A stretch of DNA of 64,000 bases from Ralstonia sp. A12 (GCF_000801955.1 NZ_JSZO01000001.1:558001-622000); one strand, 5' to 3'; shown: positions 19,866-28,222, counted from the stretch's first letter. Notes: generated by a model from the letters alone, not told the origin. Program-made: numbers and translations.

Positions 19866-20258
19866 ATGTTCAGCGAAAGCCTGCGATCCGATGCGTTGCC
19901 CGCCTGGGTCGACAGCGGCAGACCACTACCCAGTGCTGTCTTTCCCGATGACACCATTCTCGAGCCCGGCCAATGGGTGCCGGCTTTCTTTGGCGACTAC
20001 GGCGGCGATTACGGCGGCGGATCCGGTGAGGGCGGCGACAGCGGTTCCGACGGCGAGAACGGCAGCGATGGCGAAAGCGGCAGCGATGGCGAGAGCGGTA
20101 GCGACGGCGAGAGCGGTAGCGACGGCGAGAGCGGCAGCGATGGCGAAAGTGGCAGCGGTGAAAGCGGCAGCGGTGAAGGCTCTGGCGAAGGAGCCGGTGA
20201 AGGTGGTGGTGGTGGCGGTGGCGGGGAAGGTGGCGGTGGCGGTGAAGGCGGCTCCTAA
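19866..20258 (+). CDS. Ser/Asp/Glu/Gly hexamer-repeat protein, candidate modified-peptide precursor
   Basis: A 130-residue protein with a strong Shine-Dalgarno (AAGGAG) before ATG. Residues 1-45 are non-repetitive and leader-like (MFSESLRSDALPAWVDSG, then PDDTILEPGQWVPAFFG). The remainder is low-complexity: GDYGGDYGGG, six GSDGEN/GSDGES hexamers, GSGES/GSGEG units, then a Gly/Glu tail. Many closely spaced Ser, Asp and Glu side chains directly after an ATP-grasp gene is what an omega-ester (graspetide-type) precursor needs, but this composition would be unusual among known groups. Alternatives are a disordered surface or secreted linker protein, or an acidic substrate for another ligation. No Sec signal peptide is seen. 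Confidence 0.75.
   Translation: MFSESLRSDALPAWVDSGRPLPSAVFPDDTILEPGQWVPAFFGDYGGDYGGGSGEGGDSGSDGENGSDGESGSDGESGSDGESGSDGESGSDGESGSGESGSGEGSGEGAGEGGGGGGGGEGGGGGEGGS
20043..20150 (+). repeat. Six in-frame 18-nt repeats encoding GSDGES/GSDGEN
   Basis: Tandem 18-bp units with small synonymous changes (GGC/GGT, AGC/TCC, GAT/GAC, GAA/GAG) encode residues 60-95 of the downstream protein. Synonymous drift with conserved amino acids suggests selection on the peptide rather than recent slippage alone. Copy number may vary between strains. Degenerate GSGE units follow. Confidence 0.85.
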
Positions 20259-20275
20259 GCCGTAACGCACACCGA

Positions 20276-20308
20276 ATCCGCCGGACAGTTGGTACTCGCC
20301 CGGCGGAT
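20276..20308 (+). terminator. Hairpin after the repeat-protein gene
   Basis: A perfect 9-bp inverted repeat, ATCCGCCGG (20276-20284) and CCGGCGGAT (20300-20308), with a 15-nt loop, sits 18 nt after the repeat-protein stop and about 90 nt before the next gene. There is no U-tract, so it may be an attenuating or mRNA-stabilising hairpin rather than a full terminator. Such an element would allow more of the first two gene products than of the rest of the operon. Confidence 0.45.
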
Positions 20309-20398
20309 GCCAGCCATCGTAGTGAAAACCTGATTCACAAGGGCCGTAATTTGACTCAAGTTGGCGATATCCCGGACGCCCAGCGGGAGGTTCGGGAA

Positions 20399-22027
20399 AT
20401 GTTGCGTCGAGCAATCTACGAGCGCGCCGTCCTGCTCGGGAACGCGGTCACCTTCGACTTCCGCGATCTGCTAACTCAAGCGCGGTACGCAAGAGCCGCT
20501 GGTCAACTCATGTGGCCGCTGATCAAACCGTTCAATCCGGAAGTCCTTGTAGGTCCGGGCTATGGTGCAGCACCGCTCCTCTACGCCATCGCAATGGCGG
20601 CACTGGAGGACGGCGTTGACCTAAGCATTCTCATGGTTCGCAGCGAGCGCAAGGACCACAATCGCAAGCGCTGGGTCGAAGGCGCACCTTGTGCCGATGG
20701 CGCTCGCGCCGTCATGATCGACGACTTCTTAGGACGGGGTTCAGCTGTCTCTCTAGTTGAAGAAGCCCTCGCCGCAGACAAACTCTCTCCCAACATCTGC
20801 GCATTGGCCGTCTTGTTCGACCAATGGAGGCCGCTCGGGTCCCGACAACTATCGGTCGGCACGTTTCCGGTGGTTTCCGTCTTTAAGCGGCATGACATCG
20901 GGTTGACACGCGATTGCCACGACGCGAAACCGCCCCTGATGCAGGGCGCGTCTCCAGCGTTTATCGGGATGCCAGCATGGTGGCGTTTTGACCTGAACGG
21001 GTACTTCAAGCACCCCCTCAAATGCGCTCCCGTCATAGCGGACAACGCCGTTTTTGTCGCTGATGATCAATCCCGTGTCTGGCGATTCGACGCTCACACC
21101 GGCGAAGCTGTCTGGTGCTATGAAAGTCTTGCGAAGCCGTACAAAGCCATCGTTCAGCAACTGCAGCATGTAGATTCCAGCTTGGTGTTTGGCTGCTACG
21201 ACGGGACCATTACGCGGTTGAATGCGAGTGATGGCTCCATCATCTGGCGCTGGCGTATCGGTTCGCACGTCCACGCCACGCCGGTCGTCGATCTGCCCAA
21301 CCGGCGTCTGTATATCAATGCCGAGCAGGACAACTTTGGCGATGAGGCATTCGGCTATCTACATTGCATCGATTGGCAGACCGGCAGAATCCTCTGGAGC
21401 CATACTCATGCGTCTTGGCCCCCCGCCACCGCTGCCTATAGCGCAGAGCATCGCGCGGTAATCTCGACTTGCAACGATAAGTCCGTGATTTGCGTAGACG
21501 CGGACAGTGGATCCCTTCGCTGGCAGGTTCTATCAAAGGGTCTAGTGCGAGGCAGGCCTGGCTTGGCAAACGACCTAGTACTCGTCGCCACCGAAACCGG
21601 CTTCCTACAGAGCTTTGACATCGAGACCGGTGAGTTACTTCATAGCCGGCGACATGGAAAAGGGCTTCACCATCAGTTCTTGCACGTTGCAGACTCCGTT
21701 GCCTACGTCCTGGACGACACATCTCATCTCGTGGCATTCAACGTCAGCGACCTCAGCATCCGTTGGATGTCCAAGTTCAGAAGCCCAGGGGTATGGGCCC
21801 CCATGCAATTCGATAAGCATCTCGTTGTCCTCTCCCGCGAGGGCCATTTGGCCGTGCTGGATCCACAGCGGGAAGTCAAACTGTGGGAAGGCAACGTCGG
21901 GGGCGAGTTCCGACAACCGCCTGCGCTGGGCTATGTAGATGGAACACCAATGCTCGTTGCGGCAAGCCATCACTCCGGCCTCAAAGCATTCAAGATTCAC
22001 CCGTTTTACTGTGAGCGACGTCAATGA
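20399..22027 (+). CDS. Phosphoribosyltransferase-like domain fused to a PQQ-type beta-propeller
   Basis: A 542-residue protein. The N-terminal ~170 residues resemble type I phosphoribosyltransferases: hydrophobic strands (NPEVLVGPGYGAAPLLYAIA) and a PRPP-loop-like ARAVMIDDFLGRGSAVS near 100-116, with D-D present but the T-G of the classical loop replaced by R-G. From about residue 200 there are repeated blades with the WxxxTG/xxG pattern (WRFDAHTGEAVWCYES; IDWQTGRILWS; FDIETGELLHS), a PQQ-dependent-enzyme-like propeller. ATG 20399 was chosen because of GGAGG at 20386-20390; TTG 20351 is an alternative. ATP-grasp plus PRTase neighbours also occur in Ter-type biosynthetic modules. No signal peptide, so cytoplasmic. 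The fusion is unusual and its reaction unknown. Confidence 0.7.
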   Translation: MLRRAIYERAVLLGNAVTFDFRDLLTQARYARAAGQLMWPLIKPFNPEVLVGPGYGAAPLLYAIAMAALEDGVDLSILMVRSERKDHNRKRWVEGAPCADGARAVMIDDFLGRGSAVSLVEEALAADKLSPNICALAVLFDQWRPLGSRQLSVGTFPVVSVFKRHDIGLTRDCHDAKPPLMQGASPAFIGMPAWWRFDLNGYFKHPLKCAPVIADNAVFVADDQSRVWRFDAHTGEAVWCYESLAKPYKAIVQQLQHVDSSLVFGCYDGTITRLNASDGSIIWRWRIGSHVHATPVVDLPNRRLYINAEQDNFGDEAFGYLHCIDWQTGRILWSHTHASWPPATAAYSAEHRAVISTCNDKSVICVDADSGSLRWQVLSKGLVRGRPGLANDLVLVATETGFLQSFDIETGELLHSRRHGKGLHHQFLHVADSVAYVLDDTSHLVAFNVSDLSIRWMSKFRSPGVWAPMQFDKHLVVLSREGHLAVLDPQREVKLWEGNVGGEFRQPPALGYVDGTPMLVAASHHSGLKAFKIHPFYCERRQ

Positions 22028-23175
22028 ATCACCCCTACTCGACCGAAACACAGGCTGTTGTAGCCGCGGAATTTGATACCACCCGTTCCCCCGGGACGAA
22101 CTGGATCATCGTGGCGCAGGTCAAATCCAATCGGGTGGTCTACTTTACAGATGACCCGGAGTACCAGCCTGCCATGGACGGCGACTGGTACTTCGTTTCG
22201 CAGTATCTGGGCGAGTTACCCGCAGCAATGACCCTGCGCAATTGCTGGAGTTGGCGGTTCAACGGTGGTGTGTTCAAAGACGTGCGGGAGCCAGAGGCGA
22301 AGCCACTTCTGCAGCGCATGCTGGACAGCAACAGAAGCGCCCTACTCGCGCTGTTGCGGGACAAGGTCTCACAAGCGCGCAATCGGTTTGCGGCGACGTG
22401 CGCGCTCGGGAATGACGTGCGACACCTCAAACACGCTGAAGCTCAGCGCTATTTGAACGAAACAGGTGCCTCATCATCGGAGGGAGATACCGGACAGTTC
22501 CCCATGCTCAGCGCAGTTGCAACAGCGCGCGGAATCGCGTTGCAAGAGGCGGCATCACTCATCGAACACCGGCATCAAAACACGCTACGCATGCTCGAGC
22601 AAACGGAGCAAGTGCGCGAACATTACGTACAGGCCATTCATCGCGCCCAAACACAAGAGGACATGTTCCGGTTGCGTCGTGAATTGCTCGATACAGTACT
22701 GCCCGACCTCTCTGCTCGCTTCAAGTTTCCCGCTGCCCCGTTTGAACCGGGGGACTGGAGCAAGCCTCTATCCGAAGTCCACAAGATTCATGAAACCGCA
22801 CGCCTGCGCGCGCAGCTTCGCGGAATTATCAACGCAAAACGTGCAGCGCTTCACGATGGCTATCTTGGCGGGGATCTCATTGCCCGAAGACGGCTTGAAC
22901 AAGCTCAGGCATTGCTAAAGAACGACAGTTGCTGCTCCGAGCAAGACTGTGCGCTAGTGGAAAGCCATGCACGGCAGATGGGAATGCTACCGATCGACGC
23001 CGCAAAACAGTTGGTCCAAGCCAATCATGATGCGGAAGCAACCCTAATCAGCACGGAACTATTGAAGGATGCCATGCTGGGGAGAATCGACGCCATTGCG
23101 AATCTGCGCGACATCCGCACGATTGGTGAAGTGCTGGAAGCGCTTGCAGCAGGCAAAGAACCCGCCATTGCTTAA
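22024..23175 (+). CDS. Conserved-looking helical protein of unknown function
   Basis: A 383-residue protein whose ATG overlaps the previous stop (ATGA). A short beta-rich N-terminal part (NWIIVAQVKSNRVVYFTDDP) is followed by a long, charged helical region with coiled-coil character around 150-220 (LIEHRHQNTLRMLEQTEQV). There is a Cys pair (DSCCSEQDC) near 300. No catalytic motif was recognised. Overlapping translation with the PRTase-propeller suggests a shared complex or pathway. Confidence 0.6.
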   Translation: MNHPYSTETQAVVAAEFDTTRSPGTNWIIVAQVKSNRVVYFTDDPEYQPAMDGDWYFVSQYLGELPAAMTLRNCWSWRFNGGVFKDVREPEAKPLLQRMLDSNRSALLALLRDKVSQARNRFAATCALGNDVRHLKHAEAQRYLNETGASSSEGDTGQFPMLSAVATARGIALQEAASLIEHRHQNTLRMLEQTEQVREHYVQAIHRAQTQEDMFRLRRELLDTVLPDLSARFKFPAAPFEPGDWSKPLSEVHKIHETARLRAQLRGIINAKRAALHDGYLGGDLIARRRLEQAQALLKNDSCCSEQDCALVESHARQMGMLPIDAAKQLVQANHDAEATLISTELLKDAMLGRIDAIANLRDIRTIGEVLEALAAGKEPAIA

Positions 23176-23225
23176 GCCTTGTACGACTCCATCCTATCCG
23201 ACCAAGCAAAGTTTCGAGGCACCGC

Positions 23226-23807
23226 ATGATTGCCGATCAGAATCCAATCCGCGACTTGGTCCAGCAAATCGGCACATGTGACGCCGACAGTGCGATGACG
23301 CTTCTCGAAGCGGCCGCCACACGCTACCCCGCGAATCCTCACGTACTGTTCCTACTGGCTGCACAGTACATGCAAGCGAAACACACGGATCAGGCCGAGG
23401 CAGCGTATATCGCGGTGCTGCAAGTTGCACCCGACTATTCGATTGCGAGATTCCAGCTAGGGCTATTGCAGATGACCAGTGGCCGCCCAGCAACCGCGCT
23501 GACCACCTGGGGGCCGCTCGACTTGCTGGAAAACAGACACCCCTTAAGGCTATTCAAGCGTGCCTTTGAATTGCTGCATCAGAACCAGATCGCGGATGCG
23601 TGCACACTTTTGCGCGAGGGTATCGGGCAAAACGTCGAAAACGATCCCTTGAGCCGCGACATGCAGATGCTGCTTGGAAGGCTCGAAGCGGCAATGGCGG
23701 AAGAAGCGCGTCATGGCGCCCCTACTGCAGCAAAAGCCGCCAGCCAGTCCATCGAAGCCGACGAGGGTGCGCATTTTCTCTTGTCGACGTACAAGAGCTT
23801 GCACTAA
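23226..23807 (+). CDS. TPR repeat protein
   Basis: A 193-residue protein with tetratricopeptide-like helical pairs: LFLLAAQYMQAKHTDQAEAA, then YIAVLQVAPDYSIARFQLGL, then further helices to about residue 150. TPR proteins act as scaffolds or chaperones. It is in line with the ATP-grasp operon, and a second TPR protein ends the convergent flagellar operon. No enzymatic domain; no signal peptide. Confidence 0.65.
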   Translation: MIADQNPIRDLVQQIGTCDADSAMTLLEAAATRYPANPHVLFLLAAQYMQAKHTDQAEAAYIAVLQVAPDYSIARFQLGLLQMTSGRPATALTTWGPLDLLENRHPLRLFKRAFELLHQNQIADACTLLREGIGQNVENDPLSRDMQMLLGRLEAAMAEEARHGAPTAAKAASQSIEADEGAHFLLSTYKSLH

Positions 23808-23856
23808 CGCCATCTTTTGCCCCGAACTAGGGCCGATACTTTCCCGCCAAATCATC

Positions 23857-24879
23857 GTGAGCTATACGCGTATCCACAAGCCGGGATCTCTCTCGCCCTT
23901 TGCGGGCCTCGAAAACGGCAATGACTACATACGCCGCATCGTTGCACTTGGGCTTGGCCTGTTGGTAGCTTGCGGCGGACTCCATAGCCAACCGGTTACG
24001 GCAGCAGAGACTCCAGGTTCAGTTGAAACTCCGGCTCCAATCCCTGCCCCAGCTTCGTCACCTGCCCCGGTAGAGCCAGAAATCGTTTCCATCACAGTTC
24101 CAGGAGCAGGCACATTCGGTGGCGACATCGCCATGCGTGCCGAAGTCTATAAGCCGGCAGGATCCGGCCCTTTCCCAACCCTAATCTTCTCCCACGGGCG
24201 CACGGCCGACCGCGTAGATAGGGCGAATTTCAAGAATCCGATTCCGAAGGGGCATGTGCGATATTGGTTGGCAAAAGGCATCGCCGTTGTTGCGCCTATC
24301 CGCATCGGCTACGGTGCCACCGGGGGCCCTGACCTTGAGGCCGCAGGTGCCATATTCAACTCCACCGGCATGTGCACAAGCAGACCTGATTTTCGGCATC
24401 TGGCCAAGGTCGCACAAGACATTACCCTGATCGCACTAGCATGGACTCGTACGCAACCTTGGGTGGATAAAGACCGCATCATTCTGGAGGGCCAGTCAGT
24501 CGGGGGGTTTGCCACTGTGGCGACAGTAGCGGCGCAACCCTCGGGCGTGATCGGCTACATCAACTTCGCTGGCGGCGCAGCGGGTTGGCCTGAGGGCGCG
24601 CCGGGCCACAGTTGCGATCAAGCTCAATTGCGCGAAGTCATGGGTGAACTTGGAAAAACTACAAAGATCCCAGGCTTGTGGCTCTACGCAAAAAACGATC
24701 GGTACTGGGGGCCCGACGCCCCCGGGGAGTGGCACCAGGCGTTCGCATCCGGAGGAAGTTCTGCGGAGTTCATCCATACTACCGAACTGCCGGGGCACGA
24801 TGGCCACGCTCTGATGTACTACGGCGGCAAGCTGTGGTCTGTTCACGTCGACCGCTTCGTCAAACAACTCGGACTCTAG
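23857..24879 (+). CDS. Alpha/beta hydrolase, putative lipoprotein
   Basis: A 340-residue hydrolase. GTG 23857 was chosen. A hydrophobic export segment (RRIVALGLGLLVACGG) ends in a lipobox-like LVAC at about residue 44, then a Pro/Ala-rich linker. The alpha/beta-hydrolase core has TLIFSHGRT (oxyanion strand), nucleophile elbow GQSVGG near 211-216, an Asp candidate in NDRYWGPDAP, and a His candidate in GHDGHAL near the C-terminus. It resembles dienelactone hydrolase or acyl-esterase proteins. The order of residues fits a Ser-Asp-His triad; the substrate is unknown. Predicted location is envelope-anchored, facing the periplasm or surface. Confidence 0.8.
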   Translation: MSYTRIHKPGSLSPFAGLENGNDYIRRIVALGLGLLVACGGLHSQPVTAAETPGSVETPAPIPAPASSPAPVEPEIVSITVPGAGTFGGDIAMRAEVYKPAGSGPFPTLIFSHGRTADRVDRANFKNPIPKGHVRYWLAKGIAVVAPIRIGYGATGGPDLEAAGAIFNSTGMCTSRPDFRHLAKVAQDITLIALAWTRTQPWVDKDRIILEGQSVGGFATVATVAAQPSGVIGYINFAGGAAGWPEGAPGHSCDQAQLREVMGELGKTTKIPGLWLYAKNDRYWGPDAPGEWHQAFASGGSSAEFIHTTELPGHDGHALMYYGGKLWSVHVDRFVKQLGL

Positions 24880-25001
24880 TCGCTGCCTATAATCGCGGTA
24901 TATGCGTGGTGGTGAGCGGCGAGAGAGTCAGCCCGGCACGAGCGGTTCACCCTGCACAGACGTACTGCTTGCCGAAACATCCAGCCATCCCGCCTGCGCC
25001 C

Positions 25002-25397
25002 ATGAGTGCCATTGACCCAACCAGTCAGCTTCTTGCCTACATCCGCACGGAGGCACAGAACTGGAAGCGTGAAGTCACGCGGAGCGGACGGAACGCGACC
25101 CCATCACCGACTGGGGACGCATCAAGCGGCCCCAAAGATCTTCTAACTCGTGTTGCCCAGGCAGTCGTCGCCATCGACCCGGATGATCCTCAGCGCAGAA
25201 AGAAAGCCTTCCGGGTATATCTAGGCTCAGTTCTGGCGAATGAACTGGGGCTTCATCTCCTCAACGACCCCGGCTTCGATGATCTGGTCGGTCAGGTACA
25301 AGCATCGATGGAGCATGATCCCAAGCTGTCCGTCGCTATGGAACGCGCTGGGCAACTGCTCCTGGAAACGGCGAGACCAACGACGGCACAACGTTAG
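25002..25397 (+). CDS. 131-residue protein of unknown family
   Basis: Starts at ATG 25002. A polar, Ser/Pro-rich N-terminal third is followed by a helical C-terminal domain (KKAFRVYLGSVLANELGLHL, then DLVGQVQASMEHDPKLSVAM). Its stop overlaps that of the convergent TPR gene (TTAG at 25394-25397). A TATAAT at 24888-24893 could be a -10 element for a separate transcript, but no good -35 is visible. It is next to the flagellar operon and could be an export-related small protein, but it does not resemble FlgM, FlgN or FliT by eye. Confidence 0.55.
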   Translation: MSAIDPTSQLLAYIRTEAQNWKREVTRSGRNATPSPTGDASSGPKDLLTRVAQAVVAIDPDDPQRRKKAFRVYLGSVLANELGLHLLNDPGFDDLVGQVQASMEHDPKLSVAMERAGQLLLETARPTTAQR

Positions 25398-26539
25398 CTA
25401 TGTGGGTTCCGCAAGACCACGTCTGCTAGGGATTGGCCCTTTACAGGACCAGGATGCTGAGCCAGCACGCGCACCGCGAGTTTGCGGAATGCAACCGGAT
25501 CATTCACCTCGCCCGATAGCACGGCCTGGGCGTAGCGAGCGGACAGGCATCCCTTGTCGAGCCCAAGCGCCAATTCGATCTCCCAGGCTGCCTCGGCGCG
25601 CTTGCCTTCAGTCGCCAGAATCACTGCCATGGAACCGTGGCTCTCGGCAAAATTCCGATCCAAGGCAAGCGCACTTGAAAACGCACGGCGCGCGGCTGAC
25701 AAATCGCGGCGCATGAACTCACACCACCCCAGCCCAATCCAGGTGCCAATGTGACGCGTCATGTGAGCGACTGCATTCCCAAATGCAGCGTACGCCTGGT
25801 CGAAACGCTGTTCCAAAAGATTTGCGAACGCCAAGCCTGACCAACTACGTCCATCATTCGCGTTAAGCGTCAGCGCATGTTGGAAAGTGGCGATTGCAGC
25901 CTCGACATCTTGCCTTCCCAACGAAAGCGAGCCTTGGCATGCCAGCGCCTCAAGCTGGTCCGGCTCCACATTGAGCGCTTGCGACGACCATGCGGCGGCG
26001 TCGGACAATCGGCCGGCATCAAAAGCCATCAGACTTGCGACACCTATCGCTTCGGTAGAAGCCGGCTGAGTTGTGATCACCTCGCTGAATCTGCCCAGTC
26101 CGTCATTCAACTGCCCGAGGTGATGCTGACACCGAAGCCAAAGCGCCAGAGCCGATTGAGCCTCCTCCTGACTTTGGCCAATGAGTCCAGATAGTCGATC
26201 ACGCGCGGCCTCGAACTGGCCTTGGCCGAACAATGAGAACGCAAGGTTATAGACGACCACAGGATTGTTCGCCCCTGCGATGACCAAGCCCTCCAGTACG
26301 GACTCGGCCTCGGCGTACTGTTTTTGAGCCAACAGGAGCAAGGCGCGACGATGTTCCCACGGTTGAGAACCGGCATCCTTGTCCAGCATGGCGTCGACAT
26401 GCTGCGCCGCAAGTGACAGGTTCCCCGCCGCCAAGGCAGCCTCAAACAAATCCGCCCGCAGTCGCTCATTCTGCGGATCTGCCTCCAAGTAACTCTGCAG
26501 GCGCTCTAGACGTTGGGATTGAACCGAATCGGCAGTCAT
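25394..26539 (-). CDS. TPR-rich protein, last gene of the flagellar operon
   Basis: A 381-residue protein made almost entirely of tetratricopeptide-like helical repeats (NLAFSLFGQGQFEAARDRLS; ALNVEPDQLEALACQGSLSL; GLAFANLLEQRFDQAYAAFG). It starts at ATG 26539, 51 nt after the fliA stop on the same strand, and ends by overlapping the convergent stop at 25397. TPR proteins serve as chaperone or assembly scaffolds. Its place at the end of a flagellar-type operon suggests a cytoplasmic role in substrate handling, but this is inference. Confidence 0.75.
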   Translation of the reverse strand: MTADSVQSQRLERLQSYLEADPQNERLRADLFEAALAAGNLSLAAQHVDAMLDKDAGSQPWEHRRALLLLAQKQYAEAESVLEGLVIAGANNPVVVYNLAFSLFGQGQFEAARDRLSGLIGQSQEEAQSALALWLRCQHHLGQLNDGLGRFSEVITTQPASTEAIGVASLMAFDAGRLSDAAAWSSQALNVEPDQLEALACQGSLSLGRQDVEAAIATFQHALTLNANDGRSWSGLAFANLLEQRFDQAYAAFGNAVAHMTRHIGTWIGLGWCEFMRRDLSAARRAFSSALALDRNFAESHGSMAVILATEGKRAEAAWEIELALGLDKGCLSARYAQAVLSGEVNDPVAFRKLAVRVLAQHPGPVKGQSLADVVLRNPHS

Positions 26540-26590
26540 GGCTGTTCTCTTGTATGGTGGCCCTCTGCAGGCCTCGTATGTTCCGTGTGG

Positions 26591-27397
26591 CTAATACGCG
26601 ATATCGCATCGAGCCTGCTTCGTTACCAACGCATGCAATCGCTTCAAACCCTGTTGATGCAATTGTGAGACCCGTCCTTTCGTGAGACCTAACTCTGCCG
26701 CCACCTCATCGAACGACTTCAGTTGCTGATAGTGGAGACGAACGACTTCGCGCTCACGTGGCGTCAGATGGTCCACAAGGTGCCATATCTGCTGTCGCAG
26801 CTGACGCAATTCGACACGGGAGTATGCGTTGTCTGGCAAGACTTCATCTTGATCTGCCAGCATGCCGGTTCCCTCAAGAAGGATGCCAAGCGCGATACCG
26901 ACACCGATCTCCCCGAGCTCTCGCAGCAGCTTCTGTGGACTTCCATCACTCAACGGTTCGCTGGCCAGTGAGGCAGCGCGTTCGGCGGCAAGTCGGCGAC
27001 GCAGACCGATCTGCTGCTGTTGCTCACTGAGTCGTTCGATTCCATTTAGCATGGCGCCGATGATTCGTGGTGTCGCATACGTCTTGAACTGAGCCCCATG
27101 CGCGGGATCGAAACGTTCAAGTGATTCCATCAGGCCCACTACTGCGAACTGCAAGTATTCCTCGAATTCGAACGCGTCGTGCGTTCGGCGAGCGTAGGTG
27201 GTTGCGGCTTGTGCCTTCGCATAAGGAAGATATCGCGCAACCAGCGCCTCGCGCGCCGCAGTATCACCCTGCCTGTGCAATCTGCCCCACAAAGCCGACT
27301 CGTCCACGCGAGCGTCCTCAGCGGACGCCTCGACTGGGAGCCTCGCTCGATCACCCGACAATGGTTCGTCGCTGGACAGATCCATCCCAGAGCTCAC
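26591..27397 (-). CDS. fliA: RNA polymerase sigma-28 factor FliA
   Basis: A 268-residue sigma-70-family protein of the FliA class. Region 2 covers about 54-125 (FEFEEYLQFAVVGLMESLER, then FDPAHGAQFKTYATPRIIGA), the region-3 part is around 125-200, and region 4 has the helix-turn-helix SFDEVAAELGLTKGRVSQLH near 228-247. FliA directs late flagellar genes. In this window the candidate promoters are upstream of rhs and the ATP-grasp operon. No flgM (its usual anti-sigma) is seen. It lies 6 nt after fliP. Confidence 0.92.
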   Translation of the reverse strand: MSSGMDLSSDEPLSGDRARLPVEASAEDARVDESALWGRLHRQGDTAAREALVARYLPYAKAQAATTYARRTHDAFEFEEYLQFAVVGLMESLERFDPAHGAQFKTYATPRIIGAMLNGIERLSEQQQQIGLRRRLAAERAASLASEPLSDGSPQKLLRELGEIGVGIALGILLEGTGMLADQDEVLPDNAYSRVELRQLRQQIWHLVDHLTPREREVVRLHYQQLKSFDEVAAELGLTKGRVSQLHQQGLKRLHALVTKQARCDIAY

Positions 27398-27403
27398 TGG
27401 TGT

Positions 27404-28222
27404 CTAGTGGAACGATCCAACCAGGGCCTTTATCAGTAGACCCCATCCGTCCATGAGCACAAACATCAAGATCTTCAGCGGCAGCGAAACGGTGGACGGC
27501 GGCATCATCATCATGCCCAACGCCATCAGGATGCTTGACACCACCAAGTCGATCAGGAGAAACGGCAGGAACACAACAAAGCCAATCTGGAATGCCGTGC
27601 GCAGCTCGGAAAGCATGTAGGCCGGGACAAGCTGTACGTTGCTGATGTCATCCATCGTCTGCGGCGGCTTGGCCTTAGACAGTTCCACCATCAACGCCAG
27701 ATCCTGCTCGCGCGTCTGGCGCACCATGAACTCGCGCAACGGTGCACTGCCCCGCTCGTAGGCCGCCTCCATGGAGAGGGTCCCTGCCATGAATGGCTGG
27801 AACGCTTGCTGGTTGATCTGCTCGAGCACCGGCGACATCGTAAAAAGTGTCAGGAACAGCGCAAGGCCAATCAGCGCAGTGTTGGGCGGCGTCTCCTGCA
27901 TGCCGATGCCATGCCGGAGCATGGAGAGAACGATGATGATGCGCAGGAACGATGTCACCGAAACCAACAGCGCCGGCAGAATCGCGAGCACCGTGAGGCC
28001 CAAAACCACGCGCAGCGCCTGCGCCGTTTCAACGGCAGGCGTTGTGTGCTGTACCGATTGCGCTGTCGGCCGCAGCGTCGGCGCGACGATGGCGGTGGAC
28101 GGCGACGCCGCGTGACTCTCGATTGGCAGGAACAGCGGCACCATACACGCGAGCGCGCACAATACGCGCCTCACCAAGCTCAGGCAAACTACCAGCAGGT
28201 TCAGAGAGCCATGCTTACTCAT
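27404..28222 (-). CDS. fliP: Flagellar export gate protein FliP
   Basis: 272 residues starting MSKHGSLN at ATG 28222, overlapping the fliO stop. A signal-like N-terminus is followed by the FliP core: VSVTSFLRIIIVLSMLRHGI near 85-104, the region around QTPPNTALIGLALFLTLF, and the C-terminal FLPFLLIDLVVSSILMALGM, then MMMPPSTVSLPLKILMFVL. FliP forms the export pore with FliQ and FliR. Length and motifs are normal, so the gate appears intact. Confidence 0.96.
   Translation of the reverse strand: MSKHGSLNLLVVCLSLVRRVLCALACMVPLFLPIESHAASPSTAIVAPTLRPTAQSVQHTTPAVETAQALRVVLGLTVLAILPALLVSVTSFLRIIIVLSMLRHGIGMQETPPNTALIGLALFLTLFTMSPVLEQINQQAFQPFMAGTLSMEAAYERGSAPLREFMVRQTREQDLALMVELSKAKPPQTMDDISNVQLVPAYMLSELRTAFQIGFVVFLPFLLIDLVVSSILMALGMMMMPPSTVSLPLKILMFVLMDGWGLLIKALVGSFH

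Noticed and set aside
20043-20150. Possible CRISPR-like or minisatellite array
   Set aside because: Units are 18 bp, contiguous and in frame, with no spacers; they are coding repeats of the preceding gene.
19926-20414. Minus-strand ORF rich in Ala/Val/Thr opposite the repeat protein
   Set aside because: Its hydrophobic repeats are produced by reading the GSDGES repeats backwards; there is no start signal or family.
23821-23850. Sigma-28-like -10 (GCCGATAC) before the hydrolase gene
   Set aside because: No TAAA-type -35 is found 11 nt upstream, so it is probably a chance match.
24878-25001. Separate promoter for the 131-residue gene (TATAAT at 24888)
   Set aside because: A -10 hexamer is present, but no reasonable -35 lies 16-18 nt upstream, so it was not listed as a promoter.
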